Assembly (NCBI RefSeq): GCF_024169245.1
Contig: NZ_JALJWP010000001.1
Location: 372,001 to 436,000, forward strand
Reading direction: 5' to 3'
Length of the DNA stretch: 64,000 nt
DNA from: Pseudomonas koreensis
GTDB lineage: Bacteria > Pseudomonadota > Gammaproteobacteria > Pseudomonadales > Pseudomonadaceae
Below are positions 60,104-64,000 of this stretch, piece by piece; position 1 is the stretch's first letter; every line of letters starts with the position of its first letter. Position numbers and translations under genes: made by a program. Under the pieces are notes generated by a model. The model searched no databases, was not told the origin of the DNA, and worked only from the letters and a program-made list of their open reading frames with translations.

Positions 60104-61179
60104 CTTTCGATTCCCAAGCCTACGCCGAACAGCTCGAAGCCAAGGTCACACGTCTGCGTGAGCTGCTGGCGCCGTTCGATGCACCCGAGCCGACGGTGTT
60201 TGATTCGCCGCTGCAGAACTTCCGCCTGCGTGCCGAATTCCGCCTGTGGCGCGAGGGCGGCGAGCGGCATTACGCGATGTTCTCTCAGGACGACAAACGC
60301 ACGCCGATCCTCATCGAAGAATTCCCGATTGCCAGCCTGCGCATCAACCAGTTGATGCCGCAGTTGAAGGCCGCGTGGCAGGCCAGTTCGGCGCTGAGCC
60401 ACAAGTTGTTCCAGGTCGAATTCCTGACCACGCTGGCCGGCGACGCGATGATCACCCTGTGCTATCACCGCCCGCTGGATGAGCATTGGCACGCGGCGGC
60501 GACTCAGTTGGCGACCAATCTCGGTGTGAGCATCATCGGCCGCTCCAAAGGCAAGCGCGAAGTGCTCGGCCAGGATTATGTCGTCGAAAAACTCGAAGTC
60601 GGCGGCCGCATCTTCAGCTATCGCCAGCCCGAAGGCGCGTTCACCCAGCCCAACGGTACGGTGAACCAGAAAATGCTCAACTGGGCATACGAAGCGCTGG
60701 GCGATCGCAGCGACGATCTGCTGGAGTTGTACTGCGGCAATGGCAACTTCACCCTGCCGCTGGCCACCCGGGTACGCAAAGTGCTCGCTACCGAAATCAG
60801 CAAGACGTCGGTCAACGCGGCCCTGAGCAACCTCAGCGAAAACGCTGTGGATAACGTCACCCTGGTGCGTTTGTCCGCCGAAGAACTGACCGAAGCGCTC
60901 AACGAAGTGCGCCCGTTCCGCCGCCTGCACGGCATCGATCTGAAGAGCTACGACTTCGGCAGCGTCTTCGTCGACCCACCGCGCGCCGGCATGGACGCGG
61001 ATACCTGCGAACTGACCCGACGCTTCGACAACATCCTCTACATCTCCTGCAACCCGGAGACCCTCGCGGCCAACATCGCCCAGTTGCATGACACCCACCG
61101 CATTACCAAGTGCGCATTGTTCGACCAATTCCCGTGGACCCATCACATGGAATCCGGTGTGTTGCTGACCCGGCGTTGA
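60100..61179 (+). CDS. trmA: tRNA (uracil-5-)-methyltransferase TrmA
   Basis: A 359-residue enzyme methylating U54 of tRNA to ribothymidine. The catalytic Cys is in [13 protein letters not shown], the DPPRAGMD motif is present, and the SAM-binding [15 protein letters not shown] precedes. No TRAM domain or 4Fe-4S cysteines, which distinguishes it from RlmD/RlmC-type enzymes. The ATG at 60100 overlaps the permease stop (ATGA), an uncommon pairing that couples tRNA modification with purine uptake. A terminator follows 20 bases after the stop. Confidence 0.95.
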   Translation: MTFDSQAYAEQLEAKVTRLRELLAPFDAPEPTVFDSPLQNFRLRAEFRLWREGGERHYAMFSQDDKRTPILIEEFPIASLRINQLMPQLKAAWQASSALSHKLFQVEFLTTLAGDAMITLCYHRPLDEHWHAAATQLATNLGVSIIGRSKGKREVLGQDYVVEKLEVGGRIFSYRQPEGAFTQPNGTVNQKMLNWAYEALGDRSDDLLELYCGNGNFTLPLATRVRKVLATEISKTSVNAALSNLSENAVDNVTLVRLSAEELTEALNEVRPFRRLHGIDLKSYDFGSVFVDPPRAGMDADTCELTRRFDNILYISCNPETLAANIAQLHDTHRITKCALFDQFPWTHHMESGVLLTRR

Positions 61180-61199
61180 TCGCGGGTAGCTGGTACGAG

Positions 61200-61226
61200 A
61201 AAGCCGTCGTGATTGACGGCTTTTTT
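61200..61226 (+). terminator. Terminator of trmA
   Basis: The stem AAGCCGTC/GACGGCTT (loop GTGATT) is followed by a T run. Confidence 0.92.
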
Positions 61227-61237
61227 GTGTGTGCTCT

Positions 61238-61316
61238 AAAAGATCGCAGCCTTCGGCAGCTCCTACACGTGGAACGCGGTTATCTGTAGGAGCTGCCGAA
61301 GGCTGCGATCTTTTGA
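61238..61316. repeat. REPIN of the second family, inward orientation
   Basis: AAAAGATCGCAGCCTTCGGC at 61238 and CTGTAGGAGCTGCCGAAGGC to 61316. Confidence 0.9.
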
Positions 61317-61362
61317 TCTGTGCGATCACCGAACATAAAACGCCCAGGTCATTTCTGTTCAA

Positions 61363-61388
61363 TTGACCGATGTAACCATCTAGTACAT
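61363..61388 (+). promoter_or_regulatory. Candidate promoter/operator of the aroQ-aroE unit
   Basis: TTGACC at 61363-61368 resembles a -35 element. An inverted repeat ATGTA-N9-TACAT (61370-61388) lies where the spacer and -10 should be, about 60 bases before aroQ. This position suits a repressor such as the TetR protein encoded at 62.9 kb; not tested. Confidence 0.45.
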
Positions 61389-61449
61389 TTTATCTCCACA
61401 GGCCGGAACCTCTTGGCCCATGCCAAAAACAATAAGTGGAGTTACCCCC

Positions 61450-61890
61450 ATGTCCCCTATCGTTCTGGTGCTTAACGGCCCGAACCTGAACCTGCTCGGC
61501 ACCCGCGAGCCGGCGACTTATGGTCATGAAACCCTGGCGGACATTTCCGCGCTGTGTGGTCGCGCGGCTGACGAGTTCGGCCTGACCGTGGAATTTCGCC
61601 AGACCAATCATGAAGGCGAGCTGCTCGACTGGATTCACGCCGCGCGGGGGCGTTGCGCCGGGATCGTGATCAATCCGGCGGCATGGACGCACACGTCGGT
61701 GGCGATTCGCGATGCCTTGGTCGCCAGTGAGTTGCCAGTGATCGAGGTGCATCTGTCCAACGTGCATGCGCGCGAGCCGTTCCGTCATCATTCGTTTGTT
61801 TCGGGCATTGCCACAGCGGTGATGTGCGGATTCGGCAGCCATGGTTACCGCTTGGCGCTGGAGCATTTCAGTCAACGGTTAAAGGGATAA
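61450..61890 (+). CDS. aroQ: Type II 3-dehydroquinate dehydratase
   Basis: A 146-residue dodecameric-type enzyme. The N-terminal [12 protein letters not shown] with the conserved Arg and Tyr (TYGHETLAD), [16 protein letters not shown] and [17 protein letters not shown] are all present. It converts 3-dehydroquinate to 3-dehydroshikimate in either direction. Next to a QsuD-like shikimate dehydrogenase and quiC, it is probably the catabolic copy (quinate breakdown) rather than the biosynthetic one. The start at 61450 has GGAG 8 bases upstream. aroE begins 4 bases after its stop. Confidence 0.95.
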   Translation: MSPIVLVLNGPNLNLLGTREPATYGHETLADISALCGRAADEFGLTVEFRQTNHEGELLDWIHAARGRCAGIVINPAAWTHTSVAIRDALVASELPVIEVHLSNVHAREPFRHHSFVSGIATAVMCGFGSHGYRLALEHFSQRLKG

Positions 61891-61894
61891 AGCC

Positions 61895-62749
61895 ATGTCG
61901 CGCTCCAATGTAATACTCGCCGGTCTGATCGGGGCCGGTATTCAAGCTTCGCGCACTCCCGCACTGCACGAGCACGAAGGCGACGCGCAGGGCCTGCGTT
62001 ATCTCTACCAACTTATCGACCTCGATCAATTGCGCCTCGACAGCACGGCGCTGCCCGATTTGCTGCAAGCGGCCGAGCGGATGCATTACACCGGGCTGAA
62101 CATCACGTTTCCGTGCAAGCAGGCAATCATCCCGCTGCTCGATGAATTGTCGCCGGAAGCCCGAGGTATCGGCGCAGTGAACACGGTGGTGCTGAAAGAC
62201 GGCAAGCGTGTCGGCCACAACACCGATTGCCTCGGTTTCGCCGAGGGTTTCCGCCGGGGTCTGACGGACGCTGCCCGCGAACGTGTCGTCCAGATGGGCG
62301 CTGGCGGCGCTGGTGCGGCGGTGGCCCACGCACTGCTCAGCGAAGGCGTACGGCAACTGACGATTTTTGATGTCGATCACGAGCGCGCGGAAAATCTGGC
62401 GAACAATCTGAATCAACATTTTGGTGCCGGCCGCGCGCAGGCCGGACGGGATTTGCCCTCGGCGCTGGCGCAGGCCGATGGGCTGGTCAACACCACGCCG
62501 ATGGGCATGGCCAAGCTGCCGGGTACACCAGTGCCGGCCGGGTTGTTGCGCAAGGAAATGTGGGTGGCGGAGATCGTGTATTTCCCGCTGGAAACCGAAC
62601 TGCTGCGCGACGCCCGTGCTTTGGGTTGCCGCACGCTGGATGGCGGCAACATGGCGGTGTTTCAGGCGGTGAAGGCGTTTGAACTGTTCAGCGGCGTGGC
62701 GGCGGATGCGCAGCGCATGCTTGAGCATTTTCAGAACATGAATGGCTGA
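61895..62749 (+). CDS. aroE: Quinate/shikimate dehydrogenase (QsuD-like)
   Basis: A 284-residue AroE-family enzyme. Substrate residues include SRTPALHEHEG, LNITFPCKQAIIPLLDELS (catalytic Lys) and HNTDCLGF (Asp). The cofactor loop GAGGAGAAVAHAL is followed by FDVDHERA, where Asp instead of the NADP-type NRT suggests NAD. The pattern resembles C. glutamicum QsuD, an NAD-dependent catabolic dehydrogenase, more than housekeeping AroE. It follows aroQ by 4 bases. The symbol reflects family only. Confidence 0.9.
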   Translation: MSRSNVILAGLIGAGIQASRTPALHEHEGDAQGLRYLYQLIDLDQLRLDSTALPDLLQAAERMHYTGLNITFPCKQAIIPLLDELSPEARGIGAVNTVVLKDGKRVGHNTDCLGFAEGFRRGLTDAARERVVQMGAGGAGAAVAHALLSEGVRQLTIFDVDHERAENLANNLNQHFGAGRAQAGRDLPSALAQADGLVNTTPMGMAKLPGTPVPAGLLRKEMWVAEIVYFPLETELLRDARALGCRTLDGGNMAVFQAVKAFELFSGVAADAQRMLEHFQNMNG

Positions 62750-62764
62750 GCCTTGCCGCTGCCC

Positions 62765-62856
62765 CTGTAGGAGTGAGCCTGCTCGCGATAGCATTCCGTC
62801 AGCCAATACATCTGTGGTCTGACACACCGCTATCGCGAGCAGGCTCACTCCTACAG
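62765..62856. repeat. REPIN (GAGTGAGCCTGCTCGCGA family)
   Basis: CTGTAGGAGTGAGCCTGCTC at 62765 and inverted copy ending CTCACTCCTACAG at 62856, between the convergent aroE and TetR genes. Confidence 0.9.
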
Positions 62857-62865
62857 GGGAACGTG

Positions 62866-63543
62866 TCAGGCCTGCAGGTAGCGCAACACCGATTCGCAGA
62901 TCATCTCGCGGTGACGCTGCTTGATGGTTTCGTCCGGCAGGTCGATCTGGAAGATTTCCCCCAGCGTGTGGCGGTTCGACACGCGATAAAAGCAGAACGA
63001 ACTGATCAGCAGGTGCACGTCCAGCGCATCGATGCCACGCCGGAACAAACCTTCGTCCGCCCCCCGTTGCAGAATCCCGCCCAAGGTGTCGAGGATCGTG
63101 TTGTTCAGCGCTTTGATCGCATCGGAACGCTTTACGTACTCGGCGTTGTGGATGTTTTCGATGCTGACGATGCGCACGAAATCGACGTTGTGGTCATGGT
63201 GATCGAAAGTGAATTCCACCAACCGACGGATCGCCAGCTCGGGCGTCAGTTCGTCCAGGTGCAGGCGGTTTTCCGTGCTGCGGATATCGCCGTAAAGCTT
63301 CTCCAGCACCTCGACGTACAATTGCTCCTTGCTGCCGAAGTAGTAATAGATCATGCGCTTGGAGGTGTGGATGCGCTCGGCGATCGCGTCGACGCGGGCA
63401 CCGGACAGGCCCTGCTGGACGAACTCGACGATCGCCTCCTGCAGGATGTTTTCGCGGGTCTTTTCCGGGTTGTTCTTGCGACTCTTGCGCGGCACTGCGT
63501 CGGACTCGACAGCCGCGGCGGAAAGTTCTGAATTCATGGTCAT
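62866..63543 (-). CDS. TetR-family regulator of the quinate/shikimate genes
   Basis: A 225-residue TetR-type protein. An Arg/Lys-rich N-terminus (PRKSRKNNPEKTRENILQEA) leads into the helix-turn-helix GLSGARVDAIAERIHTSKRMIYYYFGSKEQLYVEVLEKLY. The C-terminal ligand domain has FTFDHHDHNVDFVRIVSIENIHN, a His-rich stretch. It follows quiC by about 100 bases on the same strand and faces the aroQ-aroE pair. It probably regulates quinate or shikimate use. ATG codons at 63543 and 63537 are both possible starts. Confidence 0.85.
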   Translation of the reverse strand: MTMNSELSAAAVESDAVPRKSRKNNPEKTRENILQEAIVEFVQQGLSGARVDAIAERIHTSKRMIYYYFGSKEQLYVEVLEKLYGDIRSTENRLHLDELTPELAIRRLVEFTFDHHDHNVDFVRIVSIENIHNAEYVKRSDAIKALNNTILDTLGGILQRGADEGLFRRGIDALDVHLLISSFCFYRVSNRHTLGEIFQIDLPDETIKQRHREMICESVLRYLQA

Positions 63544-63645
63544 CGCGGGCTCACGGCCATCACTGCACAAGCTGGCGATTATGGGCCGCGCGGGACAGTG
63601 AAGGAAGCCGCGCAGCCGGTGTTTAATCCCGCGTTTACGAATTCC

Positions 63646-64000
63646 CTACAACTTCGCCTGACGCACCGCGCCGCTGCGGGATTTAGCCATCGCCGCCAGC
63701 CGCACCGCAACGTTGGCCGCGCCGTAGCCGGCATAGCCATTCTTGCGCTGGATGATCTCGAAGAAGAAACGCCCCTCGAACGGCTCGGTGTAGACGTGAA
63801 ACAACTCGCCGCCCTGGGCGTCACGGTCGTAGAGCACGTTGTAATAGGCCAGTTCGCTGAGGAATTCATCGTCGAAATCGAAGCGCGCCGCGAGGTCGTC
63901 GTAGTAATTCAGCGGTATGTCCAGCAATGGCACGCCGGCCTCTTTGGCGCGACTGACCTGGGCGAAGATGTCGTCACAATCGAAGGCGATGTGGTGCACA
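63646..64000 (-). CDS. quiC: 3-dehydroshikimate dehydratase QuiC, 3' end (cut by right edge)
   Basis: The last 118 codons, in a frame open to the window edge. They match the C-terminal HPPD-like (vicinal oxygen chelate) half: HHIAFDCDDIFAQVSRAKEAGVPLLDIP, LYDRDAQGGELFHVYTEPFEGRFFFEIIQRKNGYAGYG, with metal-site His and Glu as in HPPD. Fused sugar-isomerase/HPPD-type QuiC enzymes of about 630 residues occur in Pseudomonas and make protocatechuate from dehydroshikimate. A free-standing 4-hydroxyphenylpyruvate dioxygenase is the alternative; neighbouring aroQ, QsuD-like and TetR genes favour QuiC. Confidence 0.85.
   Translation of the reverse strand, partial: VHHIAFDCDDIFAQVSRAKEAGVPLLDIPLNYYDDLAARFDFDDEFLSELAYYNVLYDRDAQGGELFHVYTEPFEGRFFFEIIQRKNGYAGYGAANVAVRLAAMAKSRSGAVRQAKL

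Overview
The window is chromosomal DNA of a Pseudomonas, most probably of the P. fluorescens group. Three things support this. The codon use is GC-rich throughout. The gene order follows, with local losses and inversions, the P. aeruginosa segment from the type IV minor pilins (fimU-pilVWXY1) through ispH-fkpB-lspA-ileS-ribF-murJ-rpsT, proB-obg-rpmA-rplU-ispB, morA-glyA and cstA-mapZ-radA-ankB-katB-mscL (remembered synteny, not computed). About sixteen REP/REPIN elements of the kinds common in fluorescent pseudomonads are scattered between genes. I saw no tRNA, rRNA, insertion sequence, prophage or CRISPR array.

Layout. 1-4.3 kb: minor pilin/pseudopilin cluster on the minus strand (pilY1 cut by the left edge, then pilX, pilW, pilV, fimU) with a divergent FimT-like pseudopilin. 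4.1-16.3 kb: mostly minus-strand housekeeping genes (ispH, fkpB, lspA, ileS, ribF, murJ, creA, proB, obg, rpmA, rplU) with rpsT on the plus strand. 16.3-28.5 kb: ispB, then small or poorly characterised genes, including a probably iron-regulated 85-residue protein, FKBP FklB, a YqhA-type membrane protein, a large lipoprotein of unknown role, a Lon-like protease, a DUF3015 protein and an Lnb-N/DUF4105 protein. 28.5-45 kb: a Gre-like factor with a shortened coiled coil, gdhA, ettA, the c-di-GMP enzyme MorA, glyA, a dicarboxylate-type symporter with two GntR-type regulators, the yjiA-yjiX-cstA pyruvate/peptide uptake module and the PilZ protein MapZ.

45-55.5 kb: radA, ankB and katB (peroxide defence and repair in one minus-strand run), mscL, fpr, a LuxR solo resembling PpoR, rlmG, and the cyanide-insensitive oxidase cioAB with a small DUF2474 subunit and an FNR/ANR-type site upstream. 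55.5-61.2 kb: an MFS exporter, an orphan HigA-like antitoxin with two palindromes in its leader, a DJ-1-like protein lacking the catalytic cysteine, a small secreted protein, a purine permease and trmA. 61.4-64 kb: a quinate/shikimate catabolic module (aroQ type II dehydroquinase, QsuD-like shikimate dehydrogenase, a TetR regulator and the 3' end of quiC, cut by the right edge).

Most of the window is conserved core genome. The points of interest are local: proteins that keep a fold but lose a catalytic motif (DJ-1-like, Gre-like, Lon-like Walker A), predicted operators (Fur, ANR, HigA, a lux-box-like dyad, a dyad upstream of aroQ), REP elements inside operons, and one REPIN with a different repeat in its loop. 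Nothing here clearly amounts to a wholly new system.
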